64,000 nucleotides of DNA, taken from NCBI RefSeq assembly GCF_002575655.3, contig NC_053036.3:196262788-196326787 (forward strand), given 5' to 3'. Both the position numbers and the translations under genes were made by a program. The notes below the pieces were generated by a model, which was given only the letters and a program-made list of their open reading frames with translations, had not been told where the DNA came from and searched no databases. This stretch comes from Aegilops tauschii subsp. strangulata. Its lineage: Eukaryota > Streptophyta > Magnoliopsida > Poales > Poaceae. Within the stretch, counting starts at the first letter, position 1. The number at the start of each line of letters is the position of its first letter. Below are positions 36,682 through 46,852 of the stretch, in pieces.

Positions 36682-36831
36682 CTCATGTGGGATATAGGAC
36701 TAGTCATCTGTCTCTGAATCCTCCTCTGAGGAGCTCCCTGTAGCCATCGAGATATATGCTTCAACAGGTACCATTGCCTGCTCTGAAGACCTTGTTTTCA
36801 CTCCTGATTTTTCCATAACCGGCTCAAATGG
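36682..36831 (-). pseudogene. CACTA gene exon, copy 2, with a TAG stop
   Basis: After acceptor TGTGTATCAG the exon reads PFEPVMEKSGVKTRSSEQ, then PVEAY and the acidic SSSEEDSETDD, and ends before GTGTAT. TAG at 36700-36702 falls where copy 3 has CAG, so a single C-to-T change explains the stop. Flanking introns are also duplicated: the unit repeats with a period of about 490 bp. Confidence 0.55.
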
Positions 36832-37171
36832 CTGATACACATGAAGAGTAGTTCAATATACACAGATTGTTGACAAATGGAATACGTAATGAAAAAAAGA
36901 TGGCATGAGATAATTCACATATATGATGCCTGGCTACATGGCGGTGCATAATTCACATATATGATAACTGGCTGAAAAACATGGCATTGCATAATTCACA
37001 TATATGATAACTGGCTGAAAAACATGGCATTGAATAATTCACATATCTGATATAGAAAGCAAACAGGAGGCATTCACACAAAGCATGTCTAATCTAAGCA
37101 GATGACATGGCAATGCAAGACACCATATGCATGATATGAGCAATATAACCCTGCCAAGTTAGAGCATGCAC

Positions 37172-37320
37172 CTCGGGGGAGAATATGACTGGTCATCTAT
37201 CTCTCAACCCTCCTCTGAGGAGCTATCTGTTACCAGCAAGAAATCTGCATCGACAGGTAGCACTGACTGCTCAGAAGACCTTGTTTTCACTCCAGATTTT
37301 CCCATGGTCGACTCAAATGG
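37172..37320 (-). pseudogene. CACTA gene exon, copy 3
   Basis: After acceptor TGTGCATCAG it reads PFESTMGKSGVKTRSSEQ, then PVDAD and SSSEE. A TGA interrupts just after SSSEEG, and the exon ends before GTGCAT. It is closely similar to 36682-36831 in exon and intron parts, so the two arose by tandem duplication. Confidence 0.55.
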
Positions 37321-37498
37321 CTGATGCACATGAAGAGTATATGAATGTATAAACATTGTTGAGAAATGGAATACATTATGAAAAAAATATGGCACGATAC
37401 AATTCACATATACGATGACTGGCTAAACAGGATGGCATTGCATGATTCACGTATATGATGCCTGGCTAAAGAAGATGGCATTGCATAATTCCCATATA

Positions 37499-37659
37499 CT
37501 GCCTCCGTTCCTAAATATTTGTCTTTTTAGAGATTTCAAATGGACTACCACATACGGATGTATATATACATATTTTAGAGTGTAGATTCACTCATTTTGC
37601 TCCGTATGTAGTCACTTGTTGAAATCTCTAAAAAGATAAATATTTAGGAACGGTGGGAG
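37499..37659. repeat. Stowaway-type MITE inside the exon array
   Basis: CTGCCTCCGTTCCTAAATAT and its near-exact inverse ATATTTAGGAACGGTGGGAG bound 161 bp, with TA on both sides. The interior has GAGTGTAGATTCACTCATTTTG. It sits in the intron-like spacer between exon copies 3 and 4 and lengthens that unit. Confidence 0.9.
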
Positions 37660-37802
37660 TATGATATAGAAACCAAACAGGTGTCATTCACACAAAGCAA
37701 ATCTAAACTAAGCTGATGACATATAAGATGTATAATGTAAGTAATGCGAGGCGCCATATGCATGATATGACCAACATCAGCATGCCAGGTTAGAGCAAAC
37801 AC

Positions 37803-37935
37803 CTCAGGTGGTAAATAGGAGTGGTTGGTTCCCTCTGAATCCCCATTTGAACAGTTATCTTCCTCTAGAATACAATCTGGAAAGGCGGGAGGGGGGCCCA
37901 CTTCGCCCACCATGGAGCGGCGTCTGCATGACATT
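37803..37935 (-). pseudogene. CACTA gene exon, copy 4 (diverged)
   Basis: The minus-strand reading DCILEEDNCSNGDSEGTNHS then YLPPE ends before a GTGTTT donor at 37801-37802. It matches the acidic end and SY-x-P-x-E closing of copies 2 and 3 but not their start. The 5' boundary is not clear. Confidence 0.4.
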
Positions 37936-38231
37936 ATATTCCCATGCAACGGTCTTCTCTTTTTCTCTACATGTTCAGTACGATTGTGTACAATAACTAA
38001 CATGCATACTAAAAAAATAGTTAGATTTTGTAAGGCCTAAGGGGTGCATGTTGAAATCAAGACTGATGGTAGCAAACGGGTGGATAGATCCAAAACTAAT
38101 GATAGCAGGTAGATTATAGCTTCAGTTTTAAAAAGATAGAGAATGGATCATCTACTATTTGCTGCCTCGATGTGAGACCCACGAGCATTTTAAAACTCAA
38201 GTTTGAACGATAAAGTAGCAGGTAATAATAA

Positions 38232-39218
38232 GTGATGTATAACGTAAGCAAACACAAAAGACTGCGACCTCTCTTCCGGCACTGCGTAGTCCTCAGGTTC
38301 ATCTGCTCAGTCGATGATGGTAATGCAGTTGGCGTGGCTGCCGGCAATGGGGAAGATGATCCGAGGCGGCGAAAGAAAGTCTGCAGGGGAATCTCTGCTG
38401 CAGTGAACGCTTTTGTCGATGGTGCACCTCAGGTGGGGTGGATGATGGCACAACACAAGCAGTACATAACACACAGAGTTTTCTTTGACGCCTATCTGAA
38501 AATGAAGTAAATCTGTAAGGGCTCCTTAGAATTGGAGGATTCTATAAACACAGGGACAGGAAAAACATAGGAATAGGATAGGAATGCACTTGCAAAACAA
38601 AGCATTTGGAAACATTGGATTTCTGTCAACCTGGGTGTTCGGTTCACATGAATTGGAAGAACACGGGAATGGAGAAACATGGTCAAATTAAAGTCAAACC
38701 ACGTGTGGAAATGCAAAAATAAGAATCTTATTATGCCAGTAATGCAATTAGTCCTGTTCTTCATGCATATTAATTTGAAAAGGACATTCAAGTGGATATT
38801 AAAATTCCTACGTTTTTTCTTTGAAAGAGACACCAATGGAAAAAAATCCTCCAATTTTGCTTTGCTCCACTCCTTCTAACCAAATGCATGAATAGTAGTA
38901 CCATAGTAGTTCCATAGCAAAGGATCCCTGAGGGATCACATGAATGCAGAGTAACAAAGTGATGCAACAAGTGTACAACCTCTTTGGCATAGCCTTGTCG
39001 ACCTCAGCATCATTGGGTTGGACGTGGAGGATGGTGATGCTGGTGTGACTGTCGATGGCGGGGAAGAAGATCTGAGGCCTCTGGAAATGGTGCCAAGGGC
39101 ACTGCTCCGCTGTGATGGACGGCTCCGTCGTTGGAGCAACTCCGATGAGGTGTATGGCGGCAAGGCTGAAGCAGGACAAGACAGACAACGTTAATCTAGA
39201 GTGGGACTCTAATATCAT
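38232..39218 (-). pseudogene. Pair of diverged exon copies in the CACTA gene region
   Basis: On the minus strand about 39170-38970 and about 38470-38270 read as diverged versions of one exon. They share a T-T/I-x-(K/P)-S-(I/V) start, an (F/I)FP-I-(D/A)-(S/G)-S/H core and I-T-I-(L/I) strings. The second has an in-frame stop. Together with the exon array at 35842-37935 this suggests repeated tandem growth of the element. No domain is recognised and the boundaries are approximate. Confidence 0.35.
38518..38885. repeat. Possible Tourist/Harbinger-like MITE
   Basis: GGGCTCCTTAGAATTGGAGG begins a block with ATAGGAATAGGA words and closes with AAATCCTCCAATTTTGC...CTCCTTCTAACC, roughly inverted to the start. 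Ends are imperfect and the target duplication is unclear. Confidence 0.35.
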
Positions 39219-39479
39219 CTACAATAGATGATGTAAAATACATCACTAAAAAGTGCTAGATGTAAAATGCATCAGCCGCGCCACGGCCGCTCCGACACAT
39301 GCTGTAAATACTGTTCACTCTGAACTTAACTGAAGAAGCTGAACTTTATAGTCGAAACAAAATTTTACTGTGGAAACTAATTGAACTAGTAGCAGAGCAT
39401 TGCAATAGATGTTTAGGGCGTTCGAGCACTAGTAGCAGAGAAGCAGTGATCTAAATCACTAGACGCTCTAGCAGGGAAT

Positions 39480-39760
39480 GCACTAGCAGAGAGCAAGTCG
39501 TGCAGCAGCACCGCGAGCGAGTGCTAAAGCAGCAACTCCTGTAGCTGCCGGAGGTCGTGCATCAGCAGCAGCACGAGCGAGAGCAAGAGTAGAGCAGCAG
39601 CATGAACGAGAGCAAGAACGGAGCAGCAGCGCGACCGACAGCAATAGCAGAGAAGAGCAGCAGCACGAACGAAAGCAAGAGCAGTGCAGCAGTGCGACTG
39701 ACAGCAAGAAAAGAGCAGCAGCGCGAGCGAGAGCCGGAGCAGCTGCAGCTAGTGCCGATG
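39480..39760. repeat. Low-complexity AGCAGCAGC/GCAAGAGC repeat
   Basis: Units of about 50-65 bp built from GAGCAGCAGCACGAACG and GAGAGCAAGAGCAG repeat four to five times. They give Ser/Ala/Cys-rich frames on the minus strand that should not be read as protein. Confidence 0.7.
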
Positions 39761-39769
39761 TGGAAGCAA

Positions 39770-40595
39770 CGACATGGGGGAGAGACGCCGTGGATGAAGT
39801 GGCCGATGACGGTGCCGTCGATGGAGACCCGCCATGGCTGCTCGGTATCGAGCACCGGCAGCCCCATGAGATCGAATAAAACATAAAATGCAGCGATGAG
39901 TGCAGAACCTCCTTGGTGGCGCCGAGTGGGCCTCGGCTTCATCGGAGGAATTAGTGGGTGCTACGGTTCTGGTGGGGCAGGTCAAGATGGCGCTGTGGGG
40001 ATGGAGGTGGTGCGATAGATGAGGTGAACATCGGGGCAGCTCCTTGGAGGTGGAGGACGGGGCGGTCGATCCGGCGAGATGATGAGATCGACGATGGATC
40101 CTCATCCGGTGTGGTGGATGAGGGACGGCGAGCTGTTGCGGTGGACGTCGTCGTCGGGGAAGAGTCTCCGGCTGGGCGGCGGTCGAGAGGCCGACGGAGG
40201 AGCATGGGGTTTCTCGGGTTTTGGCGGCCTTGGTGTACGAATGGGGGGGGGGACGAAGGGGGAGGTAGGGGGAGCCATGGCTTAGGGACGCACTTGTCTG
40301 AAATGTAGGGTAAGTTACCAGTGTACCCGCACCGGTTTTGACACCGCGACGTCGAGCTGGCATTTCCGGCTGAGGGGTAGAAGGGGGATTTCACGTGTCT
40401 GGGCTGCGGGACCGATTTCGGATGAGGAGGGAGTTTTCGCGCGTGTTGAAATTTCGAGATAACAAGGCGCGGAGCAGGTTGAAGAGGCGGGAGTTTCAAA
40501 GCAGATGAGACAATAGATACTCGATCTTGAAAATTTTGGGATAACAAGGTGCAGATTCCTTGTTCGGCAGAACAAACTTAACGTGTACAAAAAAA
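39770..40595 (-). other. GC-rich 5' part of the CACTA gene region
   Basis: Minus-strand frames of about 200 residues (His/Pro/Arg-rich) cross this segment in two frames. It may be the leader or first exon of the CACTA gene, because the exons at 34918-39218 read in this direction, but no start or splice signals can be fixed. Confidence 0.25.
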
Positions 40596-41240
40596 CATTT
40601 CATACAAGACACAAGAGAGTCATGTCCCCTTTTACTATATTGCTATAGATGTCATTGAAAAAACTACAAGAAAAACGTAAAAAAAAAGTCGAGAGAACAA
40701 GATTACCCTGTACAGTACCAAATCGATTCACACTTTTCTCAACAACAACAAAAAACAAATCAGTTCCCACCAAAAGAAAGGATCATGTCCCTTTTTATAC
40801 AATTACAAATGCCAGGATCTCGAATTTCAATTTTTGAATCCATGTTATGTTGAATTCAAAGATATCGCTGGGTGACCTTGCGGTTTATAATGGATGCAGT
40901 CCTACATTTTGCTCTTCCATCATATATGAACATTTTACTCCACCCTATGAACATATATATTGACGTCTACCATATGGACTAAATTTGAATCAATTTTCCT
41001 TATTTTAATAAGATTGTTGTCAAGTTATACAATCATTTAAATATTATCTTGATAACAAAAAACATGCATATAGCAGTAATCATATTTCACTATGAACTAC
41101 ATGTACCATACGATCTCCAATTCAAATATTTGTATCCATTTTATGTTGAATTCAAATCAGAGTACATTGGTCTAGGTAGCAAGATGTTCGGGATAATCTA
41201 AACCCTATTTTCATATGTATATTTTTTGGCTAAAATTGGG
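40596..41240. other. AT-rich DNA, no gene
   Basis: Runs of A and short repeats (GAATTTCAATTTTTGAATCCATGTTATGTTG-like phrases near 40820 and 41120) occur. No coding signal is present. Confidence 0.4.
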
Positions 41241-41241
41241 A

Positions 41242-43130
41242 CAAGTTTTGGTATAAGCTTCTTGCAAAACCGGAGATTCTCTCAACAAGCCTCGTGGTTC
41301 CGAGAGGGAACGTGTCACCTTTGTGTGCGAAACAATATACGCTGCCTCCCCCGATTTTCTTTACAGAGGCAACATAGAACTATATGAGTGCCTTGTTAAA
41401 TTTTGGAATTATTCCGGGTTCGTTTGGCCTTTTTTATACATTAATTGAGTTTTTGGACATTTAATGTGCATAATCCAAATTTGAACTGCAAGCACATGCT
41501 CCGTTGCACCAAAGTTGGTTGAAAAATCACATGTGTATCCTTGGGTGAATTTCTAGGTCCCATGCAAGAAATGAGAATCAAATTCAAACATCTTGGTGTC
41601 GTGACTCGGCCGAGAACATCGAGAAACTTGGTTTTAAAATTCATGTAAATCCAAAACTCGTCTGGAAATCATGAAACTTGGCATGGTGTCATGTCATGGC
41701 ACTAACATGCTGTGGTAAAAAATTGGGCCGATTTGGAACAAGTTTTGGTATAAGCTTCTTGCAAACTAGAGCTTCTCTCAAGAAGGCTCGTGGTTCTGAG
41801 AGGGAACGTGTCACCTTTGAGTGTGAAATGATATACGCTGCCACCCCCCCTTGAGTTTCTTTACAGAGGCAACATAGAACTACATGAGTGCCCTGTTAAA
41901 TTTTGGAATTATTCTGGGTTCATTTGCCCTTTTTATACATTAATTGAGTTCTGGTTATTTAATGTGCATAATTCAAATTTGAACTACAAGCACATGCTCC
42001 CGTGCACCAAAGTTGGTTGAAAAATCACATGTGTGTCCTCGGGTGAATTTCTAGGTCCCATGCAAGAAATGGGAATGAAATTCAAACATCTGGGCATCGT
42101 GGCTCGGCCGAGAATGTTGAGAAAATGGTTTTAGAATTCTTGTAAATCCAAAACACGCCCAAAAATCATGAAACTTGGCATGGTGTCATGTCATGGTACT
42201 ACCATGTTGTGGTAAAAAAATTGGCCGAATAGGAACAAGTTTTGGTATAAGGTTCTTGCAAACCGGAGCTTCTCACAAGAAGGCTCGTGGTTCTGAGAGG
42301 GAACATGTCGCCTTTGAGTGCGGAACGATATACGCTGGCCCCCCTTGAGTTTCTTTACAGAGGCAACATAGAATTACAGGAGTGCGCTGTTAAATTTTGG
42401 ACTTATTTCGGGTTCTTTTGGCCTTTTTATACATTAATTGAGTTTTTGGTCATTTAATGTGCATAATTCAGATTAAAACTACAAGCACATGCTCCCGTGC
42501 ACCAAAGTTGGTTGAAAAATCATATGTGTGTCCTTGGGTGAATTTCTAGGTCCCATGCAAGAAATGAGAATCAAATTCAAACATCTGGGCATTGTGGCTC
42601 GGCCGAGAACATTGAGAAACTTGGTATTAAATTCTTGTAAATCCAAAACACGCCTGAAAATCATGAAACTCGGCATGGTGTTATGTCATGGTACTACCAT
42701 GTTGCGGTAAAATATTTGGCTGAATAGGAACAAGTTTTGGTATAAGCTTCTTGCAAACCGGAGCTTCTCTCAAGAAGGCTCGTGGTTCTGAGAGGCAACG
42801 TGTCACCTTTGTGTGCATAATTCAAATTTGAAATACAAGCACATGCTCCAGTGCACCAAAGTTGGTTGAAAAATCACATGTGTGTCCACGGGTAAATTTC
42901 TAGGTCCCATGCAAGAAATGGAAACGAAATTCAAACATCTCGGCGTCGTGGCTCAGCTGGAAACATTGAGAAACTTGGTTTTTTAATTCCTGTAAATCCA
43001 AAACACGCATGAAAATCATGAAACTTGGCTTGGTGTCATGACATGGCACCAACATGCTGTGGTAATTTTGCTGTCTGATTTGCGAAGGCGCACACATTAA
43101 CAATCAACAGAGTCATTTTGGAACAAGTGT
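41242..43130. repeat. 496-bp tandem repeat, about 3.7 copies
   Basis: Copies start with CAAGTTTTGGTATAAG at 41242, 41739, 42236 and 42731 (spacings 497, 497 and 495). Each contains GGCTCGTGGTTCTGAGAGG, CATGCTCC(C)GTGCACCAAAG, CTAGGTCCCATGCAAGAAAT and GGCTCGGCCGAGAA. The last copy lacks about 130 bp after GTGTCACCTTTGTGTG. Minus-strand frames of about 65 residues recur in several copies (LGR(V/A)T(T/M)PRCLNLILISC) but are broken in others. Confidence 0.9.
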
Positions 43131-43495
43131 TGTCACGTTACAATCGGAAACACAAGTATTATTGAAACCGTGGGTGTTCTATTTACCATTTACGTGCAGC
43201 CACGCGTCCCCTTTTTTTTATTAGCTAGGAGGTGTCATGCAGGGTAGCTATTTGAGTACGGGAGGCGTGCAATCAGACCCCTGCGCATGCTTATCAGGAG
43301 GAGAGCCCTTTGACCTCCATCTACCATCCAACTCTCTCCCAAGGCCTCCATTAATGTCGCCCGAGCCTCTGTTTAATGGCGTGGCTATGTCTCCCTCGAC
43401 TAAGATTTAAGAGAGAAAAAAGAAAATCTGAAAAAGAAATTTTTGCACGGATCTTGATGTAAGATCCGACGGACCTATATAGCATCTACTGCGAC
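43131..43495. other. No gene seen
   Basis: This is flank of the tandem array and downstream end of the coiled-coil pseudogene. Nothing is recognisable. Confidence 0.4.
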
Positions 43496-44288
43496 TTACA
43501 GCAAGACTGATGAATGTATAAGGACGACGATAGTGGATAATAATTGTCTTACATAATTAGGAAGGTAATTAAAGAGCCACATGCGGCTACGCCCGAAATA
43601 CACAAGGGCAAAAGAAGAAGGAAGACAACGATCTGGCTCGCTGATCTCTACTTTCTTGATGTGTTGCTGCAGGCCGCGAGAACTAGTATCCGCGGCGAGT
43701 GGCGATGAGCTCTGTCGTGTCCCCAAGATGCTGCTTGAGAGCATCCACAGATTCCTCCACCAGCCTTTGGCGCTTGATGCGGAGCATGTCATTCTTGTCC
43801 AGAAGTTTCTTGACGATGACGCCGGTCCTCTTCAACAAGGCACAGGTCTCCTCCTGCTGCTCTGCACTTCGGACAATCTTCGCCCTCAGCAGGTCGCGCT
43901 CGGCCTGGAGCCTCTCATTGCCCTCCCTAAGTTGTCAGATGACGCCGGTAGCCTGTTCAAACAAGGCTTTCATGTCGTCCTGCAACCTCGCCCAGCCAGA
44001 GATCTGATCCATCTGGCTATGGACGATTGCATGCATGCGCCTGTAAGAGTCGTCGCCTGCCCGCGAGACATTTTCCCAGGCCGCCGTGGCGCAGCGGGAC
44101 ATCTCTGCTGCATTTGCGGTGCAGCAGGACATCTCTGCAGCTTCCGCAGCGTGGCCGGAGCAGTCTGCTACATCGATGGCGCGGCGGGACCTCCGTACTG
44201 CTTCGGCGGCGCGGCAGGACCTCTGTGCTGCTACTTCCACGCGGCGGGACATGTCGGCTGCTTTTGAGGTGAGGCGGGATGCGCAACA

Positions 44289-45586
44289 AGGTATTTTTGT
44301 ATTTTTGGTTTAATAGATCTTAAAATAAATGCAAAGGAAAATAGATCGCAAAGGCAAATAATTTGAGAAAGAGACCCGGGTGCCGTAGGTTTCACTAGTG
44401 GCTTCTCTCGAGAAAAATAGCGAACGACGGGTAAACAAATTACTGTTGGGAAATTGATAGAACTTCAAATAATCATGACGATATCCAGGAAATGATCATT
44501 ATATAGGCATCACGTCCAAGATTAGTAGATCGACTCCTGCCTGCATCTACTACTATTACTCCACACATCGACCGCTATCCAGCATGCATCTAGTGTATTA
44601 AGTTCATGGAGAAACGGAGTAATGCAATAAGAACGATGACATGATGTAGACAAGATCTATCTATGTAGAGATAGACCCCATCGTTTTATCCTTAGTAGCA
44701 ACGATACATACGTGTCGGTTCCCTTTCTGTCAGTGGGATCAAGCACCGTAAGATCGAACCCACTACAAAGCTCCTCTTCCCATTGCAAGATAAATAGATC
44801 AAGTTGGCCGAACAAAACCCAAATATCGGAGAAGAAATACGAGGCTATAAGCAACCATGCATATAAGAGATCAAAGAAACTCAAATAACTTTCATGGATA
44901 TAAAAGGATAGATCTGATCATAAACTCAAAGTTCATCGGATCCCAACAAACACACCGCAAAAAGAGTTACATCATACGGATCTCCAAGAGACCATTGTAT
45001 TGTGAATTCAGCGAGAGAGAGGAAGCCATATAGCTACTAACTACGAACCCGAAGGCTGCAAAGAACTACTCACGCATCATCAGAGAGGCACCGATGGAAG
45101 TGGTGAACCCCTCCGTGATGGTGTCTAGATTGGATCTGGTGGTTCTGGACTCTGCGGCAGCTAGAATTGATTTTCGTTGACTCCCCTAGGCGTTCTGGAA
45201 TATTGGGGTATTTATAGAGCAAAGAGGCGGTCCGAGGGGCACCCGAGGTGGGCACAACCCACCAGGGCGCGCCTGGGCCTCCTGGCGCGCCCTGGTGGGT
45301 TGTGCTCTCCTCGGAGCTCCCCCTAGGTGCAGCCTTGGCCCATTAGGTGTCTTCTGGTCCAAAAAAATTCTCCGTGAAGTTTCGTTGCATTTAGACTCCG
45401 TTTGGTATTGATTTCCTGCGATGTTAAAAAACATGCAGAAAACAACAACAGGCACTTGGCACTATGTCAATAGGTTAGTACCAAAAAATGATATAAAATG
45501 ACTATAAAATGATTATAAAACATCCAAGATTGATAATATAACAGCATGGAACAATCAAAAATTATAGATACGTTGGAGACGTATCA
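44289..45586 (-). repeat. Truncated Fatima-like LTR inside a gene
   Basis: On the minus strand TGATACGTCTCCAACG (45586) starts an LTR that matches the one at 13681-15268 in layout and many blocks (ACACATCGACCGCTATCCAG, TTTCACTAGTGGCTTCTCTC). It stops at 44289, without the last part of the LTR. A TATAAATA box (45209-45216) lies 37 bases from a perfect 21-bp inverted repeat. No internal retroelement sequence is present, so this is a solo or deleted LTR. Confidence 0.75.
45253..45304. repeat. Perfect 21-bp inverted repeat in the LTR
   Basis: The arms 45253-45273 and 45284-45304 are exact reverse complements with a 10-base loop, centred on GGCGCGCC sites. It lies just upstream (minus strand) of the LTR TATA box. 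Confidence 0.95.
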
Positions 45587-45733
45587 CCTCCCAGCTGGAG
45601 CTGTCCTCTGATGACGGCAGACTAGCTGAGCGACGACGACGGACCGGTGCCATTGTGATTGTGGGAGAAGCAGACGAGATAAGCTACAGGGAGGGAGGGG
45701 AAAATGCGACGCAGGACTCACCGACCGTGAGGG

Positions 45734-45741
45734 TTTATATA
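45734..45741 (-). promoter_or_regulatory. TATA box of the coiled-coil gene
   Basis: TATATAAA on the minus strand lies about 80 bases upstream of the ATG at 45653, a normal plant spacing. Confidence 0.6.
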
Positions 45742-45994
45742 GCAGGCCGGTAAGCATTGGGATTTTGGGGGATTTCAATGAGTCGGGCGAGAAGCTTGCG
45801 CGGGAACCTGTGAGGTTGAGTGGAAACGGGCTCACCGACAATTCATTGGCGCCACTTCGAGCCACCGTTTGGCCAAAAGAACGCCCCCAACTGCTGCGCA
45901 AGCTTGCGCTGTAAGCCATTTGCAGTAGCGGGGTGACAAAACGTGTGAGAGGAGGACGAAAGGCCACGTACATATACGGTTAATAAAAAATGTT

Positions 45995-46100
45995 TGCGAT
46001 TTAATTACCTACTATACCCCCATCCTGGTTTATAAGTAGTATTTAACTAATAAAATACGAATGCATGTTGGCAAAGATTATATCATTGGATTGGTATTTC
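45995..46100. repeat. One-armed Stowaway-like MITE fragment
   Basis: CCCCCATCCTGGTTTATAAG and GATTATATCATTGGATT match the arm style of the MITE at 51726-51958 (GTCCTGGTTTATTGG, ATTATATCATTGAAC), but the second arm is missing. Confidence 0.45.
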
Positions 46101-46124
46101 ACCTGCAGGATGCTGCTAGCGCGA

Positions 46125-46720
46125 CACTACGATCAGAGACCCTTTGATGAAACTGTGTGCGATGCATTAATCGCAAACAGTGATGTAAAATAACCGTCAA
46201 CAAAGATGAAAAACGTTTGCGATGAAGTTTACATCAAACACGGTTCATATTTTAGTTGCGTGTGCGATGAAGGGCATACGGTTCAGTTCAATGAACTATT
46301 TGGATGAGGCCAAACAAAAGAAATGGGCAGCCAGATGAAGGCGTGTGCGATATACGGCATACAGTTCACTCGTATAAACTGTTTGTGATGAGGCGGAACA
46401 ATAGAAACGGGCAGCCAGATGAAGGTGTATGCGATATATGGCATACAGTTCACTCCGGTGAACTGTTTGCGTTGAGACAAGAGAACAGAAACGGTTCAAC
46501 TTAACAAGATGTGTGTGATACGCGGCAAACCGGTCTGTAATCAGAAATGTGTGGGAAGATCGACAACAACACAAACGATTCCTGTTAACAAGCCTATGTG
46601 TTGTGCGCAAATGATTGCTGGTATACAATTGTCGGTGATTGATGAAATCATCAACGACATGTTCCATTGTTTAGTCCATGTGCGATGTGATTTGCTCTGT
46701 CTACAGAGCATCAACATATA
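46125..46720. mobile_element. CACTA-like terminus with subterminal repeats
   Basis: CACTACGATCAGAG at 46125 is followed at once by dense TGTGCGAT, TTTGCGATG and CGGTTCA words. An 84-bp unit (GGGCAGCCAGATGAAGG...ATACAGTTCACT) is repeated around 46320-46490. This is how CACTA ends look: a CACTAC tip and a few hundred bases of short repeats. The exonuclease-like gene follows directly. The far end is not certain, though related words (ACGGTTGAAG, CAACTGTGTGC) reappear at 48065-48160. Confidence 0.5.
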
Positions 46721-46852
46721 TACTTAAAAAGACAGCATTGCAGAACCAAATTAAGCATACAATTACGCAAGTGACTACACACATAACATTTCCACACACC
46801 AAAGTAAGCAATTACATGCATACTAAACTAGGAGAAATGAGGATCTAATCAT

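Larger units (their letters stand above)
43496..45653 (-). pseudogene. Coiled-coil gene split by an LTR fragment
   Basis: The first exon starts at ATG 45651-45653 (MAPVRRRRSASLPSSEDSSS). It is cut after 22 codons by an LTR fragment (44289-45586) and resumes at 44288 in a long helical region: Ala/Arg-rich (SRRVEVAAQ), then MHAIVHSQMDQISGWARL, LREGNERLQAERDLLRAK and KLLDKNDMLRIKRQRLVEE. The heptad pattern predicts a coiled coil. A TGA at 43935-43937 interrupts it, and the frame shifts near 43715 before the tail (ISEPDRCLPSSFALVYFG). I recognise it as a protein type often carried or neighboured by Triticeae CACTA elements. The function is unknown. A TATA box lies 80 bases upstream of the ATG. 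The antisense frame at 43581-44267 is a shadow. Confidence 0.6.

Noticed and set aside
43581..44267. Plus-strand frame of 228 codons
   Set aside because: It is antisense to the coiled-coil gene, whose helical pattern and motifs are on the minus strand.
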